Assembly (NCBI RefSeq): GCF_010550675.1
Contig: NZ_JAAGOA010000011.1
Coordinates: 1 to 64,000, forward strand
Source of the DNA: Phytoactinopolyspora halotolerans
GTDB lineage: Bacteria > Actinomycetota > Actinomycetes > Jiangellales > Jiangellaceae
Length of the DNA: 64,000 nt
Direction of reading: 5' to 3'
Shown here piece after piece: positions 42,849 to 51,733 of the stretch. The translations under genes and the position numbers were made by a program. The stretch's first letter is position 1. Each line of letters starts with the position of its first letter. Below the pieces are notes generated by a model. It was given only the letters and a program-made list of their open reading frames with translations, made no database searches and was not told where the DNA came from.

Positions 42849-45800
42849 GTGTATGCGCGACCTCCACGTCGTACTCAGAGCCGAGGCGCTGAGCTGGCGC
42901 GCTCTGGGTTCACCGACACGGAGGCGGCCATGCGTGAACTCGACCACCCACCGCTGAACGCCTTGGGCGAAGGTGAGCTCGTCGCCGCGCTCGCCCGGGT
43001 AGCCGATCCAGATCTGGCCCTGAGCGGACTGTCCCGGCTGCTCGGTTCCCTGGATGCGCCGTCGGACCGCGACGAGCTGGTGGACGCCGTCAAGCGTGGC
43101 GGTCCATGGGCCGAGCGGATCCTGGCGGTCCTCGGCTTCAGCTCGCCGTTCGTCGACCACCTCGTGCGTCACCCCGCGGACGTCCGTCGCCTGGCCGACC
43201 TCACACCCAGCCCGCGGCCGGACGCGGCTGAGCTGCGCCGCCGCATGCTGCGCGCGGTGGGCGCGGATCCGATGGCGGCTGCGCCGGTGGCCGACGGGGA
43301 GCATCGCCGGCTCCTGGACGATCTGCGGGTCGCGTACCGGCGACAATTGCTGGACCTGGCCGCGCTCGACCTCACCTGGGAGCTCGACATGCCCGCCGTC
43401 GGCACGGAGCTGGCGGACCTGGCCGGGGCGACGCTGGAGGCGGCGCTGGCCATCGCCCGCTCGCACCTGCCGGACGGGGCCGCTCCGTGCCGGCTGGCCG
43501 TCATCGGGATGGGCAAGTGCGGCGGTCACGAGCTCAACTACGTCTCGGACGTGGACGTGATGTTCGTCGCGGAGCCGGAGGACACCGACGCCACGGGCGA
43601 CGTCACCGGCGATGTCGACGGCGACGCGGCCCTGCAGACGGCGGCACAGCTGGCGAACTTGACGATGCGTGCCTGTTCCGAGCGGACCGCGGAGGGGACG
43701 ATCTGGCCGGTCGACGCGGCGCTGCGCCCGGAGGGCAAGGCCGGTCCGCTGGTGCGGACGACAGCGAGTTACCTGAAGTACTACGAGACATGGGCGAAGA
43801 CCTGGGAGTTCCAGGCGCTGCTGAAGGCGCGACAGGTGGCCGGCGATCACGCCCTGGGCGCCGCGTTCGTCGAGGCGATCCAGCCGAAGGTGTGGAACGC
43901 CTCCTGCCGTGACGGTTTCGTCACCGAGGTGCAGGCGATGCGCCGCCGGGTGGAGGACAACATCCGGAGCCGGCACGCCGACCGAGAACTCAAACTCGGC
44001 CCCGGCGGCCTGCGCGACATCGAGTTCGCCGTGCAGCTGTTGCAGCTGGTGCACGGTCGAGCGGACGACGCGTTGCACCATCGCTCCACCCTGAACGCGC
44101 TGACCGCGCTGATCGACGGGGGATACGTCGGGCGTGACGACGGCGCCGTCCTGGATCAGGCGTACCGGTTCCTGCGGACGCTGGAACACCGCATCCAGCT
44201 GCGCCAGCTGCGTCGCACCCACGTGTTGCCGCAGGATGAAGCCGACCTGCGCGTGCTCGGCCGCGTGCTGGGCCTGCGCGGGGCCGACGAGCTCACCAGA
44301 CGGTGGCGCGGCGAGACCCGCGAGGTCCGGCGGTTGCACGAGAAGCTGTTCTACCGTCCGCTGCTCTCGGCGGTGGCCGGCCTCCCCGGGGAAGGGGTGC
44401 GGCTCAGCCCCGAAGCGGCGCTGGCCAGGCTGGAGGCGCTCGGTTACACCGATCCGTCCGGTGCGCTGCGCCACATCGAGGCGCTGACCAAGGGGGTCTC
44501 TCGCCGGGCGGCCATCCAGCGGACGTTGCTGCCGGTCTTGCTGGCCTGGTTCGCCGACGGCCCGCAGCCCGACACCGGACTCTCCGGGTTCCGGCACATC
44601 AGCGACGCCCTGGGCGAGACGCCGTGGTACCTGCGCCTGCTGCGCGACGACGGGGCCGCCGCGGAACGGATGGCCAAGGTGCTGGCGTCCGGACGGTACG
44701 CCACCGAGATGCTCCAGCGGGCGCCCGAAGCGGTGACGATGCTCAGCGGCGACGCGGAGCTGGTTCCACGGGAGCGGGAACAGCTGACGTCGGAGGTACT
44801 GGCCGGGACTGCCCGGCACGAGGATCCCACCGCGGCGATCGGTGTCGTCCGGGCCATGCGCCGCCGGGAACTGTTCCGGACCGCCGTCGCCGATCTGGTG
44901 GGCCGGCTACCGGTACGCGGGGTCGGCGAAGCACTGACCGATATCGCCGACGCCACGCTGGCGGGAGCACTCGCCACGGCGGTCCGCGCCGTCGAGGCAC
45001 AGCGCGGAACGGCGTTGCCGACCCGGATGGCTGTGGTGGCGATGGGGCGGCTCGGCGGCCGCGAGATGGGTTACGCCTCGGACGCGGACGTCCTGTTCGT
45101 GCACGCGCCGTTGCCGAGCGCGACCGATGAGGAGGCGGCGTCGGCGGCGACCGCGGTGGCGAACGAGATGCGACGGCTGCTGGCGCTGCCGTCTCCGGAG
45201 CCGGCGTTCACCGTGGACGCCGCGCTGCGACCGGAAGGCAAGGCCGGTCCGCTGGCACGCACGCTCACCTCGTACGCCGCCTACTACGAGCGGTGGGGTG
45301 AGGTGTGGGAACGGCAGGCGCTGCTCCGTGCCGCGCCGTGTTGCGGCGACCCTGAGCTGCTGCGCCGGTTCACCGCCCTGATCGATCCGTTGCGCTGGCC
45401 CTCAGGCGGGTTGACGTCGGCCCAGGTCCTTCAGGTGCGCCGGATGAAGGCCCGGGTGGAGGGGGAGCGGCTGCCGCGCGGCGCGGACCGTTCCATCCAC
45501 CTGAAGCTGGGTCCCGGCGGCCTCTCCGACGTCGAGTGGTGCGCGCAGTTGATCCAGCTGCAGCACGCGGGCCGGATCGAGGAGTTGCGGACGACGGCGA
45601 CCCTCGACGTGCTGGACGTCGCCGTGGAAGCGGGCCTGCTCAGCGACGCCGACCGGGGTGTGCTGCGCGACGCCTGGTGCCGCGCGTCCACCATCCGCAA
45701 CGCCACGGTGCTGGTCACCGGGCGCGCGTCGGACGTCATTCCGGTGGATCCGCAGACGCTGTCCGCGGTCTCCAAGGTGATGGGGTACGCACCCGGCGAG

Positions 45801-45887
45801 AGCGCGGCCTTTCTCGACGACTATCGGCGCAGTTCCCGGCACGCCCGGGCGGTGGTCGAGCGGGTCTTCTACGACGACCCCCGCTAA
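42849..45887 (+). CDS. glnE: Bifunctional glutamine synthetase adenylyltransferase/deadenylylase
   Basis: About 1012 aa. It adenylylates and deadenylylates GlnA1 (EC 2.7.7.42/89). There are two nucleotidyltransferase domains: 'IGMGKCGGHELNYVSDVDVMFV' in the N-terminal half and 'VAMGRLGGREMGYASDADVLFV' in the C-terminal half. Each is followed by 'DAALRPEGKAGPL' and a 'KLGPGGL(R/S)D(I/V)E' motif. GTG 42849 was chosen because the family N-terminus 'AELARSGFTDTEAAMREL' precedes the first in-frame ATG (42930). There is no SD, and TAAGTT lies 7 bases upstream (leaderless type). It sits near glnA2 as in other actinobacteria. GlnA1, its expected target, is not in the window. Confidence 0.94.
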   Translation: MYARPPRRTQSRGAELARSGFTDTEAAMRELDHPPLNALGEGELVAALARVADPDLALSGLSRLLGSLDAPSDRDELVDAVKRGGPWAERILAVLGFSSPFVDHLVRHPADVRRLADLTPSPRPDAAELRRRMLRAVGADPMAAAPVADGEHRRLLDDLRVAYRRQLLDLAALDLTWELDMPAVGTELADLAGATLEAALAIARSHLPDGAAPCRLAVIGMGKCGGHELNYVSDVDVMFVAEPEDTDATGDVTGDVDGDAALQTAAQLANLTMRACSERTAEGTIWPVDAALRPEGKAGPLVRTTASYLKYYETWAKTWEFQALLKARQVAGDHALGAAFVEAIQPKVWNASCRDGFVTEVQAMRRRVEDNIRSRHADRELKLGPGGLRDIEFAVQLLQLVHGRADDALHHRSTLNALTALIDGGYVGRDDGAVLDQAYRFLRTLEHRIQLRQLRRTHVLPQDEADLRVLGRVLGLRGADELTRRWRGETREVRRLHEKLFYRPLLSAVAGLPGEGVRLSPEAALARLEALGYTDPSGALRHIEALTKGVSRRAAIQRTLLPVLLAWFADGPQPDTGLSGFRHISDALGETPWYLRLLRDDGAAAERMAKVLASGRYATEMLQRAPEAVTMLSGDAELVPREREQLTSEVLAGTARHEDPTAAIGVVRAMRRRELFRTAVADLVGRLPVRGVGEALTDIADATLAGALATAVRAVEAQRGTALPTRMAVVAMGRLGGREMGYASDADVLFVHAPLPSATDEEAASAATAVANEMRRLLALPSPEPAFTVDAALRPEGKAGPLARTLTSYAAYYERWGEVWERQALLRAAPCCGDPELLRRFTALIDPLRWPSGGLTSAQVLQVRRMKARVEGERLPRGADRSIHLKLGPGGLSDVEWCAQLIQLQHAGRIEELRTTATLDVLDVAVEAGLLSDADRGVLRDAWCRASTIRNATVLVTGRASDVIPVDPQTLSAVSKVMGYAPGESAAFLDDYRRSSRHARAVVERVFYDDPR

Positions 45888-45890
45888 CTT

Positions 45891-45947
45891 CCCATGATCA
45901 TGAACATTTCCCGTGCGATATGAACGGGAAATGTTCATGATCATGGG
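45891..45947. repeat. Long hairpin element, bidirectional terminator (copy 2)
   Basis: The arms 45891-45914 and 45924-45947 are perfect 24-base complements around a 9-base loop and contain CCCATGATCATGAACA. It lies between convergent glnE and a LacI gene. The LacI stop codon is inside the right arm. The core is identical to the element at 31031-31097. Confidence 0.87.
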
Positions 45948-46969
45948 GCGGGTGGGGCGGGTGGGGCGGTCGAGTCGCGCACCACGGGCGTGCCGCTCAG
46001 GGTGACCGTCTCTGCTGCGATGCCCGGGTTCGCGATCCGGTGATGCAGCAACGTGATGGCGGTGTCGCCGAGCGCGGCCATCGGCGCCGCCACGGTGGTG
46101 AGGCTCGGGGTCACCATCCGCGCGAGCAGCACGTCGTCGCAGCCGACGACGCTCCGCTGCATCGGCACCTGGACATCGCGGGCGTCCAGTTCGGCGAGCA
46201 CCCCGCACGCCATCACGTCGTCGAAAGCGAAGGCGGCCGTCGCCGCGGTGTCCAGCAGCGCTGCGCCGGCCCGGCGGCCGCCGTCGTAGGACGCGTCGAA
46301 CGGGCCCAGTTCGACCAGCGAGACGCCGGCGTCCTCCTTGCGGTTCGCCCAGGCGCGTATCGCACGTGCTCGCTGTTTCGCCGCCCACGACGCCGACGGC
46401 CCGGACAACAGGGCGAACGTGCGGTGCCCGTGGCCGGCCAAACGGTCGCCGAGGTGGGCGAGCGCACCGCTGTTGTCGCACACCACGCTGGGCAACTCCT
46501 TGACCACGCGATTCACCAGCACACATGGCAGCTCGTCGATCGCTTCCGCCAGCGCCCGGGAGGAGGCCCGCGGGGACGCCAGGATCAGCCCGTCGACCTG
46601 CCCGTGCAGCTGGCCGATCAGCTGAGTCTCCGCGCCGGCGCTCTCCTCGGCGTCCATCAACGTGACCGAGCATCCGATGTCCGCGGCGGCCCGCTGCACC
46701 GCGCGGACCAGGGGCGGCATGAACGGGTTGGTGATGTCCGGCACCACGAGGCCCAGCATCGCGGTGCGGCCGGTGGCGGTGGCGCGGGCGGACCTGTTCG
46801 GCCGGTAACCCATGGCGGCGGCCGTGCTCAGGATGCGTTCCCGCACGTCGTCGCGGACCAGATCAGGCCGGGTGAACGCACGGGAGACGGTCGAAGAGGA
46901 GACGCCGCACGCCTGGGCGACCGAGTAGATCGTGCTCCGTCGCCCGGACGGATGAGTGTGTGCGGCCAT
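45941..46969 (-). CDS. LacI-family regulator of the Gfo/Idh/MocA operon
   Basis: 342 aa. HTH and hinge are 'STIYSVAQACGVSSSTVSRAFTRPDLVRDDVRERILSTAAAMGYRPNRSARATATGRT'. The sensor domain has 'GLVVPDITNPFMPPLVRAVQRAA', 'GQVDGLILASPRASS', 'LAGHGHRTFALLSGPSAS' and 'MQRSVVGCDDVLLARMVTPSLTTVAAP'. It is the third gene of a tight operon (9-base gap) behind two dehydrogenase genes and probably represses it. The C-terminus is a PAPPAPPAP run that ends inside the hairpin element. Confidence 0.92.
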   Translation of the reverse strand: MAAHTHPSGRRSTIYSVAQACGVSSSTVSRAFTRPDLVRDDVRERILSTAAAMGYRPNRSARATATGRTAMLGLVVPDITNPFMPPLVRAVQRAAADIGCSVTLMDAEESAGAETQLIGQLHGQVDGLILASPRASSRALAEAIDELPCVLVNRVVKELPSVVCDNSGALAHLGDRLAGHGHRTFALLSGPSASWAAKQRARAIRAWANRKEDAGVSLVELGPFDASYDGGRRAGAALLDTAATAAFAFDDVMACGVLAELDARDVQVPMQRSVVGCDDVLLARMVTPSLTTVAAPMAALGDTAITLLHHRIANPGIAAETVTLSGTPVVRDSTAPPAPPAP

Positions 46970-46978
46970 CGGAGAAAT

Positions 46979-48025
46979 CTAGAGCATGCCGGTCTGCTCG
47001 CGGGCGCGTTCGATGACCTCGATCTGGCGGCGAACCGAATCTGGGGTGACGAACAGCTCGGCGCCGTCGCGCAGTGTGGCCGCCAGGTGCTGGTAGTAAA
47101 GGACGGTGCGCCGGCCGCCGGGAGGATCGACCTGGATGGTCTCCTCCTGCCAGGCGATCTGTTCGCCGGTGCCGTACGCGCGCCCGGCCGCCGGGCCTTC
47201 GTCGGCGGCGAGTTCGGGCAGCGATACCGGATCGCACCAGCGCACCCGCAGCCCGCCGTCGTCGGTGCTGACCAGGCTGCCCGCCGTGCCGGCGACGAGC
47301 CAGGTAGGCTGCGGGAACGCGACGGCGGAACTGGACTCGATGTCGGCGGTGAGACCGGTCTTGGTCTTCAGCACGAGCTTGACGTGGTCCTCGGCGTCGC
47401 CGGCGGAGACCGTGCGGCGTAGGTCCGCGAACAGGTCCAGGGGCCCGTCGCCGAGCAGCAGCAACACCTGGTCGAGGAAGTGCGACGCCGTGTTCGGCAG
47501 CTCACCTCCGCCGAACTTGCGCAGCGTCTGCCAGTCCGCCCGGCGGGCGAATCGATGATGGGTGCGCCGGATCATGACCAGCTCGCCGAGGCGTCCGGAG
47601 TCCATCAGCTCGCGGATGGCCATGAAGGCCGGGTCGAACCGGCTGTTCTGAAAGCAGGTGAGGACCCGGCCGGACCGCTGCGCGGCCTCGGTCATGGTGT
47701 CGACCTCTGTGACGCTCTGCGCCATCGGCTTCTCGGCGACGACGTGCTTGCCGGCTTCCAGTGCGGCGACGGCGAGCGGCACGTGGGTGTGGGACGGCGT
47801 GGCGACGATGACCAGCTCGACCTGCGGGTCGACGATGGCGTCAGCCGGCTCCGGATAGGTGACGCAACCGAACCGGGCCTCGGCCTCCGAGCGGCGCTCC
47901 GCATCCGGGTCGGCGGCGGCGACGATGCGGTATTCGCCGGTCAGTTCCGCCAGGCCCGCCGCGTGGATGTTCCACCCGGAGCGGCCCAGCCCGAGGATGC
48001 CTACGCGGATCGGTTCGTTCGCCAT
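46979..48025 (-). CDS. Gfo/Idh/MocA family oxidoreductase (1)
   Basis: 348 aa. N-terminal Rossmann fold 'IRVGILGLGRSGWNIHAAGLAEL' with 'ATPSHTHVPLAVAALEAGKHVVAEKPMAQSV' (the conserved EKP). The C-terminal substrate domain has 'GGGELPNTASHFLDQVLLLLG'. It is a probable NAD(P)-dependent sugar or inositol dehydrogenase. The substrate is unknown. GAAGGAG precedes the ATG. It is the middle gene of the operon ending in the LacI gene. Confidence 0.9.
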   Translation of the reverse strand: MANEPIRVGILGLGRSGWNIHAAGLAELTGEYRIVAAADPDAERRSEAEARFGCVTYPEPADAIVDPQVELVIVATPSHTHVPLAVAALEAGKHVVAEKPMAQSVTEVDTMTEAAQRSGRVLTCFQNSRFDPAFMAIRELMDSGRLGELVMIRRTHHRFARRADWQTLRKFGGGELPNTASHFLDQVLLLLGDGPLDLFADLRRTVSAGDAEDHVKLVLKTKTGLTADIESSSAVAFPQPTWLVAGTAGSLVSTDDGGLRVRWCDPVSLPELAADEGPAAGRAYGTGEQIAWQEETIQVDPPGGRRTVLYYQHLAATLRDGAELFVTPDSVRRQIEVIERAREQTGML

Positions 48026-48096
48026 GTCGATCGCTCTCCTTCTCGAGTGGTCTCCCATTGTCTCGGCCCGGCGTGCGGCCGGCTGCCCAGGGCCGG

Positions 48097-48939
48097 TCAC
48101 AGCTGGGCGACGACGGTCTCCAGCAGCTGTACCGGCGGCAGTAGCTGCTCGTACGGCATCGGCGGGACGCCGCTGAGGGCAGCGTCGATGAACCGGGCGA
48201 GACCGCGGGCGTTGTAGTCGGCGCCGAGCTCAAGCTCCCGTGCGACGAGACCATGCCGGCCGGCGACCACCATGTGCCACGGCACCCGGCCGTGCGTGTC
48301 CGGGCGGACGAAGGAGAGCGACAGCTGAACGTCGCCGGCCCGAGCCGTGGCGGTCACGGAGTCTGCGGCGCCGAGCGTGTGCACGTCGGTGACGTCGGGG
48401 TTGCCGAGCAGTTCGAGCGCGGGCTCCACCACGTGCGAGCCGTAGAAGAACAGCCCGGCGTGCGGATCGTCGCGATCGGCCGGGCCCGTCACCGCCACTG
48501 TCTGGATATCGCCGAGGCCGGACGTGGCGGCGCGGATCTCGTCGACGGTGGGGGACAGGCGCACCGCCGACCACGACCCGAGCACGCCGCCGCCGCGCTC
48601 GGCGGCCGCGATGATCGCCTTCGTGTCGGCGACGGTCAAAGCGGTGGGTTTGTCGACGAAGACATGCTTGCCGGCATCCAGCAGGGGTTCCGCGTGTGAG
48701 CGGTGCAGGCCTCCGTGCCGGTCGGCGACGATCGCCGCGTCCACCCGATCGACCAGGTCCTCGGCGGTCTCGACGATGTCGTCGATCTGTCCCGCGACGG
48801 CGAGCTGACGGTTCTTCTCGGTGTCTCCGCCGGCGAGGACGACCACCCGGCAGCCCTCGTGTCGGCCTTCCACGTTCAGATGCCGCACGAAGTGATCGGT
48901 ATGTGAGTTCTCTGTTCCGATGACGCCTATACGCAACAC
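48097..48939 (-). CDS. Gfo/Idh/MocA family oxidoreductase (2)
   Basis: 280 aa, short for the family. 'LRIGVIGTENSHTDHFVRHLNV' is the Rossmann opening, and 'HAEPLLDAGKHVFVDKPTALTVAD' has DKP in place of EKP. GTG 48939 has GAGGAC upstream. It is the first gene of the operon. A LacI-type operator sits 15-30 bases before the start. It probably works with the second dehydrogenase on the same cyclic polyol or sugar. The substrate is not readable. Confidence 0.87.
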   Translation of the reverse strand: MLRIGVIGTENSHTDHFVRHLNVEGRHEGCRVVVLAGGDTEKNRQLAVAGQIDDIVETAEDLVDRVDAAIVADRHGGLHRSHAEPLLDAGKHVFVDKPTALTVADTKAIIAAAERGGGVLGSWSAVRLSPTVDEIRAATSGLGDIQTVAVTGPADRDDPHAGLFFYGSHVVEPALELLGNPDVTDVHTLGAADSVTATARAGDVQLSLSFVRPDTHGRVPWHMVVAGRHGLVARELELGADYNARGLARFIDAALSGVPPMPYEQLLPPVQLLETVVAQL

Positions 48940-48952
48940 GGGACCGTCCTCA

Positions 48953-48969
48953 ATGCAAGCGGTTGCAAT
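48953..48969. promoter_or_regulatory. LacI-type operator of the oxidoreductase operon
   Basis: ATGCAAGCGGTTGCAAT is the classical LacI/CcpA-like palindrome (TGCAA-GCGG-TTGCA) and lies 14 bases upstream of the first gene of the operon whose last gene encodes a LacI protein. This indicates autoregulation of the whole operon. Confidence 0.72.
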
Positions 48970-49031
48970 CTTGGCATCCACTCTACACGCCGTGCTATCG
49001 GGAGAGCAGGCGACGTGCGATACTGGGATGC

Positions 49032-49187
49032 ATGTGGGGAATCGTGCTGCTGCTCCTGGCGCTCTGGCTTGCCGTCTCCCTCATCGGCCTGCTGATCAAG
49101 GGCCTGATCTGGCTCTTTGTCATCGGTCTGGCGCTGTTCATCGGGACGTCGATCTGGGGTTGGATCAAGCGGGAGAGCGGCGGTTAG
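49032..49187 (+). CDS. Small two-helix membrane protein
   Basis: 51 aa: 'MWGIVLLLLALWLAVSLIGLL' and 'LIWLFVIGLALFIGTSIWGWI' are two predicted membrane helices, with a short charged C-terminus (KRESGG). Small hydrophobic proteins of this pattern are conserved in actinobacteria, with no assigned function. The ATG has no SD. GATACT is 7 bases upstream, so it may be leaderless. It converges with the PaiB-like gene, the stops overlapping by four bases. Confidence 0.7.
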   Translation: MWGIVLLLLALWLAVSLIGLLIKGLIWLFVIGLALFIGTSIWGWIKRESGG

Positions 49188-49855
49188 TTCTCCGCAACGC
49201 TGCCCAGGCCGAGCACGTCGGACATCAGCGCAGCCAGTTCCCGGTCGCGCCCGTGCGGGCTGGCGGCGAAGCTGTCGTGCACACGGTGCTGGATCTCGGC
49301 CGGCTTCTCCTGGCTCAGCTTGAACTGGCTGTCGACGCGTTCCGCCGTGATCTCGAATGCGGCGATGCCGGGGAGTATGCGTTCGATGTAATCCATCGAT
49401 CCGGAGGGATCCCAGGCCGTGGGCGTGTGTGCCTCGGTGACGTCGATGGTCGCCATGATGGTGCGCAGAGCGTCGTCGGCGTCCTCGATGAGCCGGACCG
49501 GCCCGGTGATGTGCACGGCTGCATAGTTCCAGGTGGGGGCGGCAGGCGTGACCTGGTAGACGGTCGGCGAGACGTAGCCGTCCGGCCCGGAGAAGACCGC
49601 CAGCACCTGGCCGCCGTCGGTGAAGGACTTCCATTGCGGATTCACCCGGGCCATGTGCCCGATGATCCTCGACCCCTCCAGTGGCACGTCGTCGCTTGGC
49701 GGGCCGGCAGGTGTCGGCGAGCGAAGCATCGGAACATGGGTGGCCAGCGGTACTCCGTCGCCGTTCGCGCTGACGATCAGCCCGAACGGATTCTCCCTGA
49801 TCAACCGGGAGATGCGCGAGGGTGCGCCGGCCTGATAGTGACGAGGCGTATGCAT
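49184..49855 (-). CDS. PaiB-type FMN-binding protein
   Basis: 223 aa. 'MHTPRHYQ', 'LIRENPFGLIVSANGDGVPLATHVPML', 'GHMARVNPQWKSF', 'VLAVFSGPDGYVSPTVYQ', 'PTWNYAAVHITGPVRLIED' and 'AAFEITAERVDSQFKLSQEK' match the PaiB family (FMN-binding split barrel, often called 'negative transcriptional regulator'). It is more likely a flavin or haem-related enzyme than a DNA-binding protein. AAGGAG precedes the ATG. Confidence 0.92.
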   Translation of the reverse strand: MHTPRHYQAGAPSRISRLIRENPFGLIVSANGDGVPLATHVPMLRSPTPAGPPSDDVPLEGSRIIGHMARVNPQWKSFTDGGQVLAVFSGPDGYVSPTVYQVTPAAPTWNYAAVHITGPVRLIEDADDALRTIMATIDVTEAHTPTAWDPSGSMDYIERILPGIAAFEITAERVDSQFKLSQEKPAEIQHRVHDSFAASPHGRDRELAALMSDVLGLGSVAEN

Positions 49856-49865
49856 CCGCTCTCCT

Positions 49866-49894
49866 TACTGTATTAGTACAGATCGCCTACTGTA
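49866..49894. promoter_or_regulatory. Operator-like palindrome before the PaiB-like gene
   Basis: CTGTA-TTAG-TACAG (49868-49881) is a perfect palindrome, and TACTGTA recurs 22 bases away (49866-49872 and 49888-49894), two helical turns apart. The segment is AT-rich and overlaps the expected minus-strand promoter. A regulator is not identified. Confidence 0.5.
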
Positions 49895-49977
49895 ACGTAA
49901 CGCTACGACGACGAGAACCGGCGAGTCGCGCAGAGGGCCCGTGCGCCACGCCGGTCGCAGGAGGGAAGGGGAATGCC

Positions 49978-51588
49978 GTGCAGCTGGATCTGCTGATCAC
50001 CGGGTGTCGGGCGCTGACCATGGATCCCAGCCGGCCGACGGCGTCGTCGATCGGCATCTGGCGCGGACGCATCATCGGCTTCGACGACGAGCTCGGTGAC
50101 CTGCCCGCGGCCCACGTCGTCCACGCGTCCGGCGCGGTCGTGCTGCCCGGCTTCATCGACGCCCACACCCACCTGACCTGGACCGGAGCCGCGAGTCAGC
50201 AGGTCGACCTGGCCGGCTGCCGCACCCGGGAGGCCATTCTGACCGCGGTGGCGGAAGCGGTCGCGGCGACGCCGGACGGACGCTGGGTCGACCTCGCGGG
50301 CTACGATCAGCGGCCGCTCGGCGCCCATCTGAGCTGGCGTGACCTGGAGGTCGTGGCCGCCGGGCGCAAGGTCTACATCACCCATGCCTCGGGGCATGCC
50401 TGTCTGGTCTCGCGGGCCGTGCTGGACATGATCGGCGACGACGAGCTGGCGGCCGCCGACGCCGGTGTGCTCACCGACGACGACGGCCGTCCCAGCGGCG
50501 TGTTCGTCGAGGAGGCGATGGACCTGGCCCGGTCCCGGCGGATGCCGTATCGGATGGAGGAGATCGCCGACGCGATCGAGATCGCTGCCCGGCAGGCGGC
50601 GAGCGAGGGCGTCACGATGTGTGCGGATGCCGGCATCGCGGTCGGGCTCGGTGGGTACTCACCCGTCGAGCTCGCGGCCTATCAGAGCGCGGTGGAACAG
50701 GGGCGGCTCCCGGTGCGGATGCAGACGATGGTTCCGGCCGCGATGCTGCATGCCTCCGGAGCCGACCCGGCAGACGGCATCCCGCGCTCGATCGACCTGG
50801 GCCTGCGGACGGGGCTGGGCGGTGACCGGCTGTCCGTGGGAGCGCTGAAGATGTGGCTCGACGGCGGGATGATGGCGCGGACCGCGGCGCTGACCGAGCC
50901 CTATGCCGACGGCGGGCTCGGCCAGCTCACCTATGACGACGAGGAGCTGGCCGAGCTGGTCCGGGACGCGCACCGGGCTGGCTGGCAGCTGGCGATCCAC
51001 GCCATCGGCGACCGTGCCGTCGACCAGGCGCTGGACGCGGTGGCCCTTGCACAGCGCGAGACCCCGCGTCCCGACGCGCGGCATCGGATCGAGCACGCCG
51101 GCCTGGTCCGGCCCGACCAGCTGCCCAGGATGGCGGAGCTGGGCCTGACCGCCGTGATCCAGCCGACCTTCCTGCACGCGTTCGGCGACGACTACTCGCG
51201 GATCATGGGCGAGGAACGCAGCGCGTGGATGTACCGGGGGCGTGGCTTCGCCGACCACGGCATCGGTCTCGCCGGCAGTTCGGATCGGCCGGTCGCCGAC
51301 GGGGCACCGCTGCGCGCGATTCAGTTCATGGTGGAGCGGAAGAGCTCGGGCGGATTGTCCGTGGGCGCGGGCGAGGCGTTGACCGTGAAGGAGGCGCTGG
51401 CGGCGTACACGACGGGGAGCGCGCGGGCTTGCCGGGTGGAGGAGAAGCAGGGCAGCCTGAGCCCGGGGAAACTCGCGGACCTGACGGTGCTGGCAGCGAA
51501 CCCGCGGGACGTGCCGGTGTCCGAGCTGGCCGACATCCCGGTGCTGGCGACCGTCGTGGGCGGTGAGTTCGTGCACGGGAATCTCTGA
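49978..51588 (+). CDS. YtcJ-like metal-dependent amidohydrolase
   Basis: 536 aa. Amidohydrolase_3 fold. 'VVLPGFIDAHTHLTWTG' has the H-x-H metal site, 'KMWLDGGMMARTAALTEPY' follows, 'WQLAIHAIGDRAVDQALDA' and 'RHRIEHAGLV' carry the further His ligands, and 'GLAGSSDRPVADGAPLRAIQ' the active-site Asp. 'LSPGKLADLTVLAANP' is the usual C-terminal beta strand. GTG 49978 is preceded by GGAGGGAAGGGG. The substrate class is probably an N-acyl or cyclic amide or ester. It is divergent from the PaiB-like gene. Confidence 0.9.
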   Translation: MQLDLLITGCRALTMDPSRPTASSIGIWRGRIIGFDDELGDLPAAHVVHASGAVVLPGFIDAHTHLTWTGAASQQVDLAGCRTREAILTAVAEAVAATPDGRWVDLAGYDQRPLGAHLSWRDLEVVAAGRKVYITHASGHACLVSRAVLDMIGDDELAAADAGVLTDDDGRPSGVFVEEAMDLARSRRMPYRMEEIADAIEIAARQAASEGVTMCADAGIAVGLGGYSPVELAAYQSAVEQGRLPVRMQTMVPAAMLHASGADPADGIPRSIDLGLRTGLGGDRLSVGALKMWLDGGMMARTAALTEPYADGGLGQLTYDDEELAELVRDAHRAGWQLAIHAIGDRAVDQALDAVALAQRETPRPDARHRIEHAGLVRPDQLPRMAELGLTAVIQPTFLHAFGDDYSRIMGEERSAWMYRGRGFADHGIGLAGSSDRPVADGAPLRAIQFMVERKSSGGLSVGAGEALTVKEALAAYTTGSARACRVEEKQGSLSPGKLADLTVLAANPRDVPVSELADIPVLATVVGGEFVHGNL

Positions 51589-51733
51589 AACGGGACCTCT
51601 GAAAACGCGCTCAACGGGTCTACAATCGACGCACACAACCGGGCCAGGCCTCGACATTCACCGCGATTCCTGGTCGTGAAGCGATCTGGAGCGCTGCGCA
51701 TGCGGGCATGACCATGTCCGATCGGAGAGCCCG

